A stretch of 64,000 nt of DNA from Neobacillus sp. Marseille-Q6967 (GCF_946151075.1 NZ_CAMGZB010000002.1:124001-188000), one strand, 5' to 3'. Shown: positions 47,568 to 57,591, counted from the stretch's first letter. Program-made: numbers and translations. Notes: generated by a model not told the origin, from the sequence alone.

Positions 47568-49271
47568 ATGTATGATTCCAAACCATGGCTGCAGCATTAC
47601 CCGGATGAAATTCCAGCAACCTTGGAATATTCGAACAGACCAGTCCAGCAATATTTGGTGAATGCAGCGCAGCAATTTCCCGAGAAAACCGCGATTCATT
47701 TTATGGGAAAGGAAATGAATTATAGAGAGCTTTACAATGAAACTTTAGCATTTTCCAGTTATCTTCAGCAGATTGGAATAACAAAGGGCGACTGTGTAGC
47801 CATCATGCTTCCGAACACGCCACAGGCAGTTATTAGCTATTTTGGTATAATAATGGCCGGCGGAATCGTTGTACAAACCAACCCGTTATATACAGAACGC
47901 GAGCTGGAATATCAAATGAAGGATTCCGGTGCAAAGGCGATCATCACACTCGACATCCTTTATCCCCGTGCTTCTAAGGTGATGCCGCAAACCAATTTAC
48001 AGCATATTATTGTAACCGCTATCAAAGAATACCTGCCATTTCCAAAAAATCTTGTCTATCCATTCATCCAGAAAAAACAATACGGCATCGTCGTGAATGT
48101 AAAACATGAGGGCAATACTCATTTATTTAAGGAAATCATAAAAACAAAACCTAATAAACTAGTAGAATATGAATGTAATATTGAAGAAGATCTTGCGCTG
48201 CTCCAATATACCGGCGGAACAACCGGTTTACCTAAAGGGGTTATGTTAACACATAAAAATTTAGTTGCGAACTCTACGATGTGCCGGGCATGGCTTTATA
48301 AAAGTAAACCAGGCGAAGAAAGTGTCCTAGGCATTGTTCCGTTTTTCCATGTTTATGGGATGACTACCGTTCTTATTTTAACGGTGATGCAGGCTAATAA
48401 AATGATTATCATGCCAAAGTTTGATGCGTTAGATACATTAAAAACGATACAAAAACAGAGACCGACTCTTTTCCCTGGAGCACCAACTATTTATATCGGC
48501 TTATTAAATCATCCTGATCTTAAAAAATATGATTTATCATCGATTGATTCCTGTATAAGTGGCTCTGCCGCTCTTCCACATGAGGTACAAGAGGAATTTG
48601 AAACGATTACCGGAGGAAAGCTCGTTGAAGGATATGGATTAACCGAATCGTCCCCTGTTACCCATTCCAATTTCTTATGGGACCGGCCGCGAGTGAAGGG
48701 CAGTATTGGGGTTCCATGGCCGGATACAGAAGCAAGAATTGTTTCGACGGAAACTGGGGAACCGATGCCAGTTGGTGAGATTGGTGAAATCATTATTAAA
48801 GGTCCGCAGGTGATGAAGGGCTATTGGAACCGTCCTGAAGAAACAGCAGACACCCTCAAAGATGGCTGGCTATATACTGGTGACCTAGGGTATATGGATG
48901 AAAAAGGGTATTTCTATGTAGTAGATCGAAAGAAGGATATGATTATTGCCGGCGGGTATAATATATATCCAAGGGAAATTGAAGAAGTATTATATGAACA
49001 TCCAGACGTTCTCGAAGTAGTTGCTGCAGGAATTCCTGACCCATACCGCGGAGAAACGGTAAAAGCTTATCTAGTCCTAAAAGAAGGTTCAAAGGTCACA
49101 CCTGATGAGTTGAACCAGTTCGCAAGAAAATATTTGGCCGCTTACAAAGCTCCTAGGCTATATGAGTTTAGGGATGAACTGCCGAAAACAGCAGTAGGGA
49201 AAATTTTAAGAAGAACCCTAGTTGAGGAAGAAATGAGAAAAATAGAGAGCGAAAGTCAAAAACATGCCTAA
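47568..49271 (+). CDS. lcfA: Long-chain fatty-acid-CoA ligase
   Basis: A 567-aa ANL-superfamily enzyme that activates long-chain fatty acids to acyl-CoA with ATP, the first step of beta-oxidation. The P-loop-like motif YTGGTTGLPKGVMLTH, the A5 motif GYGLTESSPVTH, GWLYTGDLGYMDEKGY, and KTAVGKILRR with the catalytic lysine are present. I start at ATG 47568 (MYDSKPWLQHYP), 5 nt after AAGGAGGG; upstream in-frame codons overlap the promoter. It is followed by fadR-fadB-etfB-etfA, the known Bacillus fatty acid degradation cluster. Confidence 0.95.
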   Translation: MYDSKPWLQHYPDEIPATLEYSNRPVQQYLVNAAQQFPEKTAIHFMGKEMNYRELYNETLAFSSYLQQIGITKGDCVAIMLPNTPQAVISYFGIIMAGGIVVQTNPLYTERELEYQMKDSGAKAIITLDILYPRASKVMPQTNLQHIIVTAIKEYLPFPKNLVYPFIQKKQYGIVVNVKHEGNTHLFKEIIKTKPNKLVEYECNIEEDLALLQYTGGTTGLPKGVMLTHKNLVANSTMCRAWLYKSKPGEESVLGIVPFFHVYGMTTVLILTVMQANKMIIMPKFDALDTLKTIQKQRPTLFPGAPTIYIGLLNHPDLKKYDLSSIDSCISGSAALPHEVQEEFETITGGKLVEGYGLTESSPVTHSNFLWDRPRVKGSIGVPWPDTEARIVSTETGEPMPVGEIGEIIIKGPQVMKGYWNRPEETADTLKDGWLYTGDLGYMDEKGYFYVVDRKKDMIIAGGYNIYPREIEEVLYEHPDVLEVVAAGIPDPYRGETVKAYLVLKEGSKVTPDELNQFARKYLAAYKAPRLYEFRDELPKTAVGKILRRTLVEEEMRKIESESQKHA

Positions 49272-49392
49272 CTCAGGCCCTGCACTACCTTCTTTTTTTT
49301 GCAAATAAGAGCTTGTCAGTCTTAACATAAGAAAGTAAGATAAAATTGCACTGAATTTCTTGACAGAAATCGTGCTAAAAATTATTATTAAA

Positions 49393-49416
49393 ATATGAAT
49401 GATGATTCATTCATAT
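49393..49416. promoter_or_regulatory. FadR operator upstream of fadR
   Basis: ATATGAATGA and TCATTCATAT flank TGAT. The core TGAATGATGATTCATTCA matches the known B. subtilis FadR box closely. It lies 30 bp before fadR, indicating autoregulation of the fadR-fadB-etf operon. Confidence 0.8.
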
Positions 49417-49446
49417 TTTTCTTTTTTTCTTTAAGGAGCGGGAACA

Positions 49447-50034
49447 ATGAAAAAAAACAAACCAAAATACATGCAAATAATAGACGCTGCCGTTATCGCA
49501 ATTGCTGAAAATGGTTACCACCAGGCGCAAGTTTCGAAAATAGCCAAGCAGGCTGGGGTAGCGGATGGTACCATTTATCTTTATTTTAAAAACAAAGAAG
49601 ATATCCTCATCTCACTCTTTGAAGAAAAAATGGGAAGTTTTGTTGAAAAAATTGATGAAATGATTGCAGGAAAAGAGTCGGCCGCGGAGAAGTTATTAAT
49701 GATGATTGAAGCTCATTTCAAAAACCTTTCTGATGACCATCATATGGCGATCGTTACACAGCTTGAATTACGCCAATCCAATAAGGAACTGCGTATGAGA
49801 ATTAATAAAGTTCTTAAAGGATATTTAAAGGTTATCGATAAAATCATCATAGAAGGAAAAGAAACGGGAGAGTTTGCAAGCGACCTCGATGTTCGTCTAG
49901 CCCGGCAAATGATTTTCGGGACAATGGATGAGACCGTGACCACCTGGGTTTTGAATGAGGAAAAATATGATTTAGTTGCACTTGCAAAACCGGTCCATCA
50001 GTTATTAATTAATGGCTGCGGACTCCGGAAATAA
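49447..50034 (+). CDS. fadR: Fatty acid degradation regulator FadR (TetR family)
   Basis: A 195-aa TetR-type repressor of beta-oxidation genes that is released by long-chain acyl-CoA. The N-terminal HTH (AVIAIAENGYHQAQVSKIAKQAGVADGTIYLYFKNKEDIL, quoted QVSKIAKQAGVADGTIYLYF) is typical. The C-terminal ligand domain is helical. It corresponds to B. subtilis YsiA/FadR by sequence type and position. A FadR box upstream suggests autoregulation. ATG 49447 follows AAGGAG. Confidence 0.93.
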   Translation: MKKNKPKYMQIIDAAVIAIAENGYHQAQVSKIAKQAGVADGTIYLYFKNKEDILISLFEEKMGSFVEKIDEMIAGKESAAEKLLMMIEAHFKNLSDDHHMAIVTQLELRQSNKELRMRINKVLKGYLKVIDKIIIEGKETGEFASDLDVRLARQMIFGTMDETVTTWVLNEEKYDLVALAKPVHQLLINGCGLRK

Positions 50035-50057
50035 GAGTATTAGAGGAGGGGAGATAA

Positions 50058-50831
50058 TTGGAATATCTAAAATGGTCTTATGAAGACAGTATTGCAACAA
50101 TTACCTTTCAGCGTCCACCGGCAAATGCCTTATCTTCAGGTTTATTAAGGGAGCTTTCGGCCGTCCTTGATGAAATTGAGCCTAACCGTGAAATCAAAGT
50201 AATTGTTATCCACGGAGAAGGACGTTTCTTCTCAGCTGGGGCAGACATTAAAGAATTTACTACGGTTTCCACATCTGAAGGATTTACGAATCTTGGTAAG
50301 TATGGACAAGATCTTTTCGATCGCATGGAGAAGTTCCCTAAGCCGATTATCGCATCTATTCATGGAGCCGCACTTGGCGGCGGGTTAGAACTAGCAATGG
50401 CTTGCCACATCCGTCTAGTTAGTGAAACCGCCAAACTAGGGCTTCCAGAGCTGCAGCTTGGATTAATTCCTGGTTTTGCAGGCACTCAGCGTCTTCCGAA
50501 ATATGTTGGCGTTGCAAGAGCGGCTGAAATGATGTTCACTTCAGAGCCAATAACTGGACGAGAAGCCGTTCAGTTTGGGTTAGCTAGCCATGCCTACCCT
50601 GAAGATGAAGTATTAAATCAGGCTTATATACTTGCCAAAAAAATTGCCAAGAAAAGCCCGGTTGCGATTAAGGCAGCCATTCAATTATTGAACTATGCCA
50701 AAACCGAAGAATTTTATGAAGGTACTAAAAAAGAAGCAGAATTGTTTGGGCAAGTATTCGTCTCTGCTGATGCAAAAGAAGGGATCCAGGCTTTTATTGA
50801 AAAAAGAGAGCCAAATTTTAAAGGTGAATAA
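50058..50831 (+). CDS. fadB: Enoyl-CoA hydratase FadB
   Basis: A 257-aa crotonase-fold enzyme adding water to trans-2-enoyl-CoA in beta-oxidation. The oxyanion-hole segments are FFSAGADIKEF and SIHGAALGGGLELAMACHIR (quoted GAALGGGLELAMA). The glutamate in GLPELQLGLIPGFAGTQRLP is catalytic-type. It starts at TTG 50058 behind GAGGGGAG, 23 bp after fadR, and belongs to the same transcript. Unlike E. coli FadB it has no dehydrogenase domain. Confidence 0.92.
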   Translation: MEYLKWSYEDSIATITFQRPPANALSSGLLRELSAVLDEIEPNREIKVIVIHGEGRFFSAGADIKEFTTVSTSEGFTNLGKYGQDLFDRMEKFPKPIIASIHGAALGGGLELAMACHIRLVSETAKLGLPELQLGLIPGFAGTQRLPKYVGVARAAEMMFTSEPITGREAVQFGLASHAYPEDEVLNQAYILAKKIAKKSPVAIKAAIQLLNYAKTEEFYEGTKKEAELFGQVFVSADAKEGIQAFIEKREPNFKGE

Positions 50832-50930
50832 TTTCTATACTTTGCTATAGAGGTTAAATAAATATTTTTTTGAAGTAAATTTTCTCAATCTTTGGAACTG
50901 AAAAAATGTTTGCATTTTAGGAGGGAAACC

Positions 50931-51704
50931 ATGAACATTTATGTACTCATGAAAAGAACATTTGATACTGAGGAAAAAATCGCGATTTCCGGCGGAAAAA
51001 TCAATGAGGATGGTGCAGAATTCATTATCAATCCTTATGATGAATATGCGATTGAAGAAGCCATTCAAGTCCGCGATGCAAATGGCGGTGAAGTAACAGT
51101 GATTTCGGTCGGTACGGAAGAATCTGAAAAACAATTACGTACTGCATTAGCAATGGGGGCAGATAAGGCTGTCTTAATCAATACCGAAGATGATATCGAG
51201 AATGGCGATCAATATACAACAGCTAAAATCCTTGCTGAATACTTAAAGGATAAAAATCCAGATTTAATTTTAGGCGGAAACGTGGCAATTGATAACGCTT
51301 CTGGTCAAGTAGGACCGCGTGTTGCTGAATTATTGAACATTCCTTATGTAACGACTATTACGAAGCTTGAAATTAATGGTACAAATGTAACCGTTACACG
51401 TGATGTTGAAGGTGATTCTGAAGTAATTGAAACTACCCTTCCATTATTAGTGACAGCCCAGCAGGGTCTAAACGAACCGCGTTATCCATCATTACCGGGA
51501 ATCATGAAGGCAAAGAAAAAGCCGCTGGATGAGCTTGAATTAGATGATCTAGATCTAGAAGAAGATGATGTAGCAGCTAAAACAAAAACCATCGAAATTT
51601 ACCTGCCGCCTAGTAAAGAAGCGGGTAAGGTTTTATCAGGTGAATTAGCTGATCAAGTAAAAGAACTTGTTCACCTGCTTCATACGGAAGCAAAAGTAGT
51701 CTAA
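50931..51704 (+). CDS. etfB: Electron transfer flavoprotein beta subunit
   Basis: A 257-aa subunit of the ETF heterodimer that accepts electrons from acyl-CoA dehydrogenases. The AMP-binding domain is visible (NIYVLMKRTFDTE, LGGNVAIDNASGQVGPRVAELL). Its C-terminal segment folds over EtfA. I start at ATG 50931 behind AGGAGGG. It lies about 100 bp after fadB and 39 bp before etfA. Co-regulation with fadB by the FadR box is inferred. Confidence 0.95.
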   Translation: MNIYVLMKRTFDTEEKIAISGGKINEDGAEFIINPYDEYAIEEAIQVRDANGGEVTVISVGTEESEKQLRTALAMGADKAVLINTEDDIENGDQYTTAKILAEYLKDKNPDLILGGNVAIDNASGQVGPRVAELLNIPYVTTITKLEINGTNVTVTRDVEGDSEVIETTLPLLVTAQQGLNEPRYPSLPGIMKAKKKPLDELELDDLDLEEDDVAAKTKTIEIYLPPSKEAGKVLSGELADQVKELVHLLHTEAKVV

Positions 51705-51743
51705 TCGAATTTTCTCAAAAATGATGTGCAGGAGGTAAAAGGG

Positions 51744-52721
51744 ATGACTAGAAAAGTTTTAGTTTTAGGAGAAGCACGGGACGGATCTTTACGAAATGTA
51801 AGCTTCGAGGCAATTGCTGCTGCAAAAACAGTTGCAGAAGGCGGAGAAGTGGTAGCTGTTTTACTTGGGGAATCTGTAAGCGCTTTAGGCGCTGAATTAA
51901 TTCAATATGGTGCTGACCGTGTTGTTGTTGTTGAGGACGAAAAATTAAAGCAATATACTTCTGACGGTTATTCTCAAGCATTGCTTGCCGTTCTTGAACA
52001 GGAAGCACCAGAAGGCTTGGTTTTAGGTCATACTGCACTTGGTAAAGACCTCTCACCAAGAATTGCTGCTAAACTTTCTTCTGGTTTAGTTTCTGATGCT
52101 ACTGCGGTTGAGGTTGCTGGCGGCAACGTCGTGTTTACAAGACCAATTTACTCTGGTAAAGCGTTTGAAAAGAAAATTATTACGGATGGTTTGATTTTTG
52201 CGACAGTACGTCCGAATAATATTGCTCCTTTAGCGAAGGATGAAAGCAGAACAGGTGAGGTTTCCTCCCTTTCCGTTCAAATTAAAGATCTTCGTGCCAT
52301 TATTAAAGAAGTAGTAAGAAAAGCTGCTGAAGGCGTCGATTTAAGTGAAGCAAAAGTGGTTATTTCAGGTGGACGCGGGGTAAAAAGTGCAGAAGGTTTC
52401 GAACCGCTGAAGGAATTAGCAGCAGTATTAGGTGGAGCAGTTGGAGCTTCCCGTGGTGCCTGTGACGCTGATTACTGTGATTATAGTTTACAAATCGGAC
52501 AGACCGGTAAAGTTGTAACGCCTGACCTATATATTGCCTGTGGTATTTCTGGAGCCATTCAGCATTTAGCTGGAATGTCTAACTCTAAAGTAATCGTTGC
52601 AATTAACAAAGACCCTGAAGCAAATATCTTCAAAGTAGCAGATTACGGCATCGTTGGCGACTTATTTGAAGTCGTGCCATTATTAACAGAAGAGTTTAAG
52701 AAGCTTAAAGTACATTCATAA
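51744..52721 (+). CDS. etfA: Electron transfer flavoprotein alpha subunit
   Basis: A 325-aa FAD-binding subunit. An N-terminal domain (RKVLVLGEARDGSLR) is followed by the C-terminal FAD domain: GGRGVKSAEGFEPLKELA, GASRGACDADYCDYSLQIGQTGKVVTPDLYIACGISGAIQHLAGM, quoted ASRGACDADY and QIGQTGKVVTPDLY, and INKDPEANIFKVADYGIVGD. I start at ATG 51744, 7 nt after AGGAGG; GTG 51726 precedes that site. The expected electron acceptor is a quinone reductase in the membrane. Confidence 0.95.
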   Translation: MTRKVLVLGEARDGSLRNVSFEAIAAAKTVAEGGEVVAVLLGESVSALGAELIQYGADRVVVVEDEKLKQYTSDGYSQALLAVLEQEAPEGLVLGHTALGKDLSPRIAAKLSSGLVSDATAVEVAGGNVVFTRPIYSGKAFEKKIITDGLIFATVRPNNIAPLAKDESRTGEVSSLSVQIKDLRAIIKEVVRKAAEGVDLSEAKVVISGGRGVKSAEGFEPLKELAAVLGGAVGASRGACDADYCDYSLQIGQTGKVVTPDLYIACGISGAIQHLAGMSNSKVIVAINKDPEANIFKVADYGIVGDLFEVVPLLTEEFKKLKVHS

Positions 52722-52723
52722 TA

Positions 52724-52846
52724 AGAAAAGCGGAAGCGCCTTGACCAGGGGCCACAGGCTTAAGACGTGCCGGCATGAAGGTTGTTCTTTAACCTTCTTG
52801 ACGGATTGGCTTATGACCCCGAGCCACTAGGCGCTGGAGCTAGACA
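52724..52846 (+). repeat. Full copy of dispersed repeat family A
   Basis: From AGAAAAGCGGAAGCGCCTTG to TAGGCGCTGGAGCTAGACAA, with the same central GAAGGTTGTTC / TTTAACCTTC hairpin as the copy at 32138. It starts 3 bp after the etfA stop and ends before the terminator. Confidence 0.87.
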
Positions 52847-52858
52847 ATATTAGTACGG

Positions 52859-52888
52859 GCGAGCGGTGAACATCCGCTCGCTTTTTAT
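52859..52888 (+). terminator. Terminator after etfA
   Basis: GCGAGCGG (52859-52866) pairs with CCGCTCGC (52874-52881), then T5. Confidence 0.88.
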
Positions 52889-53018
52889 TGCAAAAAGCAT
52901 AGAATGACATTAGGTGAAAAAGGGAAAAATACTTCCGAAACAGATTATTAGCAAGTTTATTCAAACGGTGATATACTGGCGGTAGTATTTCAGTTATTCA
53001 TTTAGGAGGGCTAAAAAG

Positions 53019-53333
53019 ATGGCTATTTCAAACGTTACAGATCAAAATTTCTCTGCTGAAACAGGCTCTGGTCTTGTGCTTGCAGATTTCTGGGCTCCAT
53101 GGTGCGGGCCTTGTAAAATGATTGCTCCAGTTCTAGAAGAACTTGATTCAGAAATGGGCGACAAAGTTAAAATCGTAAAATTAGATGTAGACGAAAACCA
53201 AGAAACTGCTTCTAAATACGGCGTTATGAGTATTCCTACATTACTTGTTTTCAAAAATGGTGAAGTTGTTGACAAAGTAGTCGGCTTCCAGCCAAAAGAT
53301 GCATTAGCAGGTGTATTAGAAAAGCACGTATAA
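53019..53333 (+). CDS. trxA: Thioredoxin
   Basis: A 104-aa disulfide reductase with the active site WCGPC in LADFWAPWCGPCKMIAP, and the cis-proline loop SIPTLLVFKNGE. Length is normal. AGGAGGG precedes ATG 53019. An extended -10 (TGATATACT, 52970 region) lies about 45 bp upstream; the -35 is weak. It stands between etfA and uvrC as in B. subtilis, followed by a terminator. Confidence 0.97.
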   Translation: MAISNVTDQNFSAETGSGLVLADFWAPWCGPCKMIAPVLEELDSEMGDKVKIVKLDVDENQETASKYGVMSIPTLLVFKNGEVVDKVVGFQPKDALAGVLEKHV

Positions 53334-53338
53334 GAGAG

Positions 53339-53367
53339 GAAAACCTTAGCTTAGCTAAGGTTTTTTC
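53339..53367 (+). terminator. Terminator after trxA
   Basis: AAACCTTAGC (53341-53350) pairs with GCTAAGGTTT (53354-53363), loop TTA, then T. Confidence 0.88.
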
Positions 53368-53461
53368 TTTTTGGCAATAAAGTCTACTTTTCTTTATGGC
53401 TGAATTGTTTTAGAATTTTATGGATAGATATAAAAATGAGACGGAGAGAGGAGCAGTCGGA

Positions 53462-55234
53462 ATGAACGATACAATTAAACAGAAACTGACATTGCTGCCT
53501 GATCAGCCTGGCTGCTACTTAATGAAGGACCGTCAGGGAACGATCATTTATGTAGGGAAAGCCAAAGTGTTAAAAAATCGAGTCCGCTCTTACTTTAATG
53601 GCTCTCATGACGGAAAAACCTTGAGGCTGGTTCAGGAGATCGAAGATTTTGAGTATATTGTTACCTCATCAAATATAGAAGCCCTTCTTCTTGAGTTAAA
53701 TCTCATCAAGAAATATGACCCGAAATACAATATCATGCTGAAGGATGACAAAACCTATCCGTTTATTAAGCTTACAGCGGAGAGGCATCCAAAACTGATT
53801 ATCACACGGAAAGTAAAAAAGGATAAAGGCAAGTACTTCGGACCTTATCCTAACGTCATGGCAGCAAATGAAACGAAAAAGCTGTTAGACCGAATATATC
53901 CATTACGCAAATGTGCAACCCTTCCAGACCGTGTATGTTTATACTATCATTTAGGACAGTGTCTGGCACCATGTGTGAATGAAGTTTCTGAACAACAGTA
54001 TAAGGAAATGACCGATGAAATTACCCGTTTCTTGAACGGTGGATATAAAGACATTAAGAAGGAACTAACGGAAAAAATGACCAGCGCCGCCGAAGAGTTA
54101 GATTTTGAGCGTGCAAAGGAATATCGCGATAAAATTGTTCATATTGAAACGATTATGGAAAAACAGAAAATTACGATGACCGATTTTACGGATCGTGATG
54201 TGTTTGGTTATGCGGTTGATAAAGGCTGGATGTGTGTTCAGGTCTTTTTCGTCCGCCAGGGGAAATTAATCGAGCGGGATGTTAGCATGTTCCCGATATA
54301 CAACGAGCCTGAAGAAGAAATCCTCACATTTTTGGGACAATTTTATTCTAAAGCAAACCACTTTAAACCGAAGGAAATTTTAATTCAGGATGAAATTGAT
54401 CAAAGTATAGCGGAGGAGCTGCTTCAGGTAAAAGTATTAAAACCTCAGCGAGGCCAAAAAAAGGATCTTGTGAAAATGGCGATCAAGAATGCCAAAATTG
54501 GTTTAAATGAAAAGTTCTCACTTATTGAAAAAGATGAGGACAGAACGATTAAGGCGGTTGAGAATTTAGGAGAAATGATGGGGATCTACACTCCGCATCG
54601 AATTGAGGCATTTGATAATTCCAATATTCAAGGGACAGACCCTGTTTCAGCCTTGGTTGTGTTTATCGATGGAAAACCGAATAAACGGGAATACCGTAAG
54701 TATAAAATTAAATCGGTCAAAGGGCCGGATGATTATGAATCAATGCGCGAAGTAACGAGAAGAAGATATTCACGAGTATTAAAAGAAAATCTTCCACTCC
54801 CGGATTTAATTATCATCGACGGCGGTAAAGGACATGTTGAGGCTGTCAGGGATGTACTGGAGAATGAGTTAGGATTGGATATTCCGCTTTCGGGTCTTGT
54901 AAAGGATGACAAGCATAAAACATCACAACTTTTATATGGCAATCCGCTGGAGATTGTTCCGCTTGCAAGAAATAGTCAGGAATTTTATTTATTGCAGCGA
55001 ATTCAAGATGAAGTTCACCGATTTGCGATCACGTTTCACCGGCAAACACGCGGAAAAAGTGCTTTCCAATCAATACTTGATGACATTTCTGGTATTGGTG
55101 AAAAGCGGAAAAAGCAGCTGTTAAAAGAATTTGGTTCCGTTAAAAAAATGAAAGAAGCAACTTTGGAGGATTTTCGAGCTATCGGAATTCCTGTTAATGT
55201 GGCAGAGGAATTAATGAAAAAACTGCAATCTTAA
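53462..55234 (+). CDS. uvrC: Excinuclease ABC subunit C
   Basis: A 590-aa nucleotide excision repair nuclease that cuts on both sides of the lesion. The N-terminal GIY-YIG domain ([25 protein letters not shown], quoted [13 protein letters not shown]) makes the 3' cut. The UVR motif ([14 protein letters not shown]) contacts UvrB. The C-terminal RNase H-like domain ([31 protein letters not shown]) makes the 5' cut. A double HhH ends the protein. I use ATG 53462 behind GAGGAG. Confidence 0.95.
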   Translation: MNDTIKQKLTLLPDQPGCYLMKDRQGTIIYVGKAKVLKNRVRSYFNGSHDGKTLRLVQEIEDFEYIVTSSNIEALLLELNLIKKYDPKYNIMLKDDKTYPFIKLTAERHPKLIITRKVKKDKGKYFGPYPNVMAANETKKLLDRIYPLRKCATLPDRVCLYYHLGQCLAPCVNEVSEQQYKEMTDEITRFLNGGYKDIKKELTEKMTSAAEELDFERAKEYRDKIVHIETIMEKQKITMTDFTDRDVFGYAVDKGWMCVQVFFVRQGKLIERDVSMFPIYNEPEEEILTFLGQFYSKANHFKPKEILIQDEIDQSIAEELLQVKVLKPQRGQKKDLVKMAIKNAKIGLNEKFSLIEKDEDRTIKAVENLGEMMGIYTPHRIEAFDNSNIQGTDPVSALVVFIDGKPNKREYRKYKIKSVKGPDDYESMREVTRRRYSRVLKENLPLPDLIIIDGGKGHVEAVRDVLENELGLDIPLSGLVKDDKHKTSQLLYGNPLEIVPLARNSQEFYLLQRIQDEVHRFAITFHRQTRGKSAFQSILDDISGIGEKRKKQLLKEFGSVKKMKEATLEDFRAIGIPVNVAEELMKKLQS

Positions 55235-55250
55235 ATTGTATAATAAATAA

Positions 55251-55291
55251 GAAAAAAAAGCGCTAAAGTGAAACAACTTTAGCGCTTTTTC
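55251..55291. terminator. Bidirectional terminator uvrC / GH18 gene
   Basis: AAAAAGCGCTAAAGT pairs with ACTTTAGCGCTTTTT (55276-55290) around GAAACA, with A and T runs on both sides. Confidence 0.88.
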
Positions 55292-55314
55292 ATGTGCTTT
55301 TATAAATCTATATT

Positions 55315-57567
55315 CTATTTTAGAGATTTAAATAAAGTGGCCCTCGTTTCATAAGGAATGACACTGTACCCGCCTAAAATCGTTACATTTGGTGTCGAAG
55401 GTAATTCATTTTGTAGAAATTCCCTTACAGACGCAGGAAGCATTGTATCCTTATTAACTAATAAAATTGGCGAACTGCTATTAGAAGCTAGGGTAGACCC
55501 AGGTAAGGCATCAATAAAACTAACACCGCTTGAAAAAAATAGGTTGTCATACTTTAATTGGTTTTTAAATCTTTTAGCAATTGCTACACTAGTCTCATAA
55601 CGATTAGCCCCTGATATTCTTTCGACAGTTTGAACTCCTAACCCTTTTAAATGGTTTACAATATCAGCAGAGACGGCTTCTGTACCGCCAATAATGGTAA
55701 CTTTTTTTACATTATCGGTTTTAATCAAATCCTTTACTTCATTTGGCAATGTTTCTCGACGTGTAAAGACTATGGGAGTTTGGCTTAAACCTGCATAAGG
55801 TCCGATGGAAAGTGCATCTGGAGATTCTGCCCCTGTTGCAAGAATTAGCTCACCCGTTACACCGATTTCATTGGCCACTTTTACGGCTGTATCATATCTG
55901 CTGCTGCCTGATACCCGTTTTACAGTGTACCCATTCTGTTCTAACTGTTGGTGAATAGATTTTGAAACAGCACTTTCCCCTCCTAGGATATAAATGGTTT
56001 TTGGTTTAAGTCTGGCTAATTCCGTTGCCACTTTGTCGGGTAAGTTTGAACTGTTAGTTAGCAGCAGAGGTGCTTGATATTTTTTGGCCAAAACACTACC
56101 CGTTAATGCATCTATGGGGATATCTCCCCTACCCAATACTACGACCTCTGAACCTTCTTTCCAGCCCGAATTAGAAATGACAACTCCTGTTTCATAACGG
56201 GTTTGCCCATATAATTCCTTTAATTCAAACCTTTTAAGAAAATTTCCAGCTATGTAACCATTTGTTTCTTCATTAATTTGTACAGGGTACCATAAATAAT
56301 TATCAGCGCTAATGGGAGAGCCTGTAATTTTAACTGGTTTTCCTTCCGATAATGATCCCAATAATCGTCCACTTGTTGAGGCCTTTTCCCGAAGGTTCAC
56401 ATTATTTCCGGTTATAATGGCCAAAGGTCCAGATCCAAAGCCAGTTTGAGTATTTTCCTTATTTAATGTACCTTTGTTTAAGGCAGCTGTATAGTAATTC
56501 CAAGTATCTGGGGTTTCATGTCCCAGTGCCCATGAACCTGTTCCTTTTATCTGGTATTGTTGAGGTAGCTGCAGTTTAGATTTAATAGAGGGCTCATTCT
56601 CATACCAGATGATATATTTTCCCTCGGTTAACTTTGTACTCCCAATAAAATAATGCTGACCCGCTGGGATTGTGAAAGAAGCATAAGGGGATTGGGTTTT
56701 TTCATCAAAACGGATATTTCCATTAAACTCTTTCACAAGAGGATCAACTCGGGTGCTCGAAATACCCATACCTGTGATGGAGCGATTTTCCAAGGTTGGT
56801 CCGTCCTGCTTCCACATTCTCCCGTAAAAAGGAAGACCGCCTACAATCCTAGCTCGTGGGACTCCTTGGTTAATGGCATATTGAATAGATTTTTCAAAGA
56901 ATTGGATACTAGAGACCGGTCCTACTGGGCTATCCGGAGATTCCCAGCTCTCATCATAAGCCATTATCATCAAATAATCAGCGTATTGTGCTAACTTTTT
57001 GTAATCATAAAATCCATGCCACCCTGTTGTCCATCCGCTCGGATTAGCTGCAACCGCTACTGATACTTCTTTATGTTTAGGTATATACTCACGAAGAAGC
57101 CTAACCAAATCCGTATGGGAATCTCTGTAAGCATGTCCAACCCCTTCGATGTCTACATTTACCCCGTCTAGGTTATATCTTTCTATAGCCGTTGCAATGT
57201 CTCTTGCCAACTTATCCCGATTGTTTAAACCATTGATTCCAGCAGTTTTATCCCAATGATTGGATAGAAAGGGTGTAACCTTTATTCCACGTTTATGCAT
57301 TTCTGAAATAAATGAGGATTGTAGTCTCCATGTAACATCGAGCTGCCCATCCTTATTAATGTCAAAGTAATTCGGTGAAACTGCATGCAAACTTCCTTTT
57401 GTACGGTCAACCTGGCTTACATAGGTGTTCAGTGCGCCGAAAAACAAATAAGACATGTTGAAAAATTGGTTTGTGTCGGTGCCAGACTGTGCTCTTGACA
57501 TAGTGCTGCTTTGTAATAGAAGTGGAATTGTTAGAATAACTATATAAAAAAGTTTGATCACTTTCAT
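55315..57567 (-). CDS. Secreted GH18 glycosidase with SH3b and CWB2 repeats
   Basis: A 750-aa exported protein. The signal peptide is MKVIKLFYIVILTIPLLL, with cleavage likely after SRA (about residue 26). A glycosyl hydrolase 18 domain (about 30-370) has the catalytic DGVNVDIEG motif, as in spore-cortex or chitin-type hydrolases of the YaaH/YdhD group. An SH3b domain (about 380-450, NNVNLREKASTSG) follows. Three cell wall binding type 2 repeats, each with a YDTAVKVA- or YETSVAIAK-like start and an IIGG/ILGG end, make up the C-terminus. It probably binds and cleaves wall glycan. It is read with an upstream lipoprotein gene. This pair is accessory relative to the B. subtilis order. Confidence 0.85.
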   Translation of the reverse strand: MKVIKLFYIVILTIPLLLQSSTMSRAQSGTDTNQFFNMSYLFFGALNTYVSQVDRTKGSLHAVSPNYFDINKDGQLDVTWRLQSSFISEMHKRGIKVTPFLSNHWDKTAGINGLNNRDKLARDIATAIERYNLDGVNVDIEGVGHAYRDSHTDLVRLLREYIPKHKEVSVAVAANPSGWTTGWHGFYDYKKLAQYADYLMIMAYDESWESPDSPVGPVSSIQFFEKSIQYAINQGVPRARIVGGLPFYGRMWKQDGPTLENRSITGMGISSTRVDPLVKEFNGNIRFDEKTQSPYASFTIPAGQHYFIGSTKLTEGKYIIWYENEPSIKSKLQLPQQYQIKGTGSWALGHETPDTWNYYTAALNKGTLNKENTQTGFGSGPLAIITGNNVNLREKASTSGRLLGSLSEGKPVKITGSPISADNYLWYPVQINEETNGYIAGNFLKRFELKELYGQTRYETGVVISNSGWKEGSEVVVLGRGDIPIDALTGSVLAKKYQAPLLLTNSSNLPDKVATELARLKPKTIYILGGESAVSKSIHQQLEQNGYTVKRVSGSSRYDTAVKVANEIGVTGELILATGAESPDALSIGPYAGLSQTPIVFTRRETLPNEVKDLIKTDNVKKVTIIGGTEAVSADIVNHLKGLGVQTVERISGANRYETSVAIAKRFKNQLKYDNLFFSSGVSFIDALPGSTLASNSSSPILLVNKDTMLPASVREFLQNELPSTPNVTILGGYSVIPYETRATLFKSLK

Positions 57568-57591
57568 TTGATAATCCCCTTTGTTGAAAAC

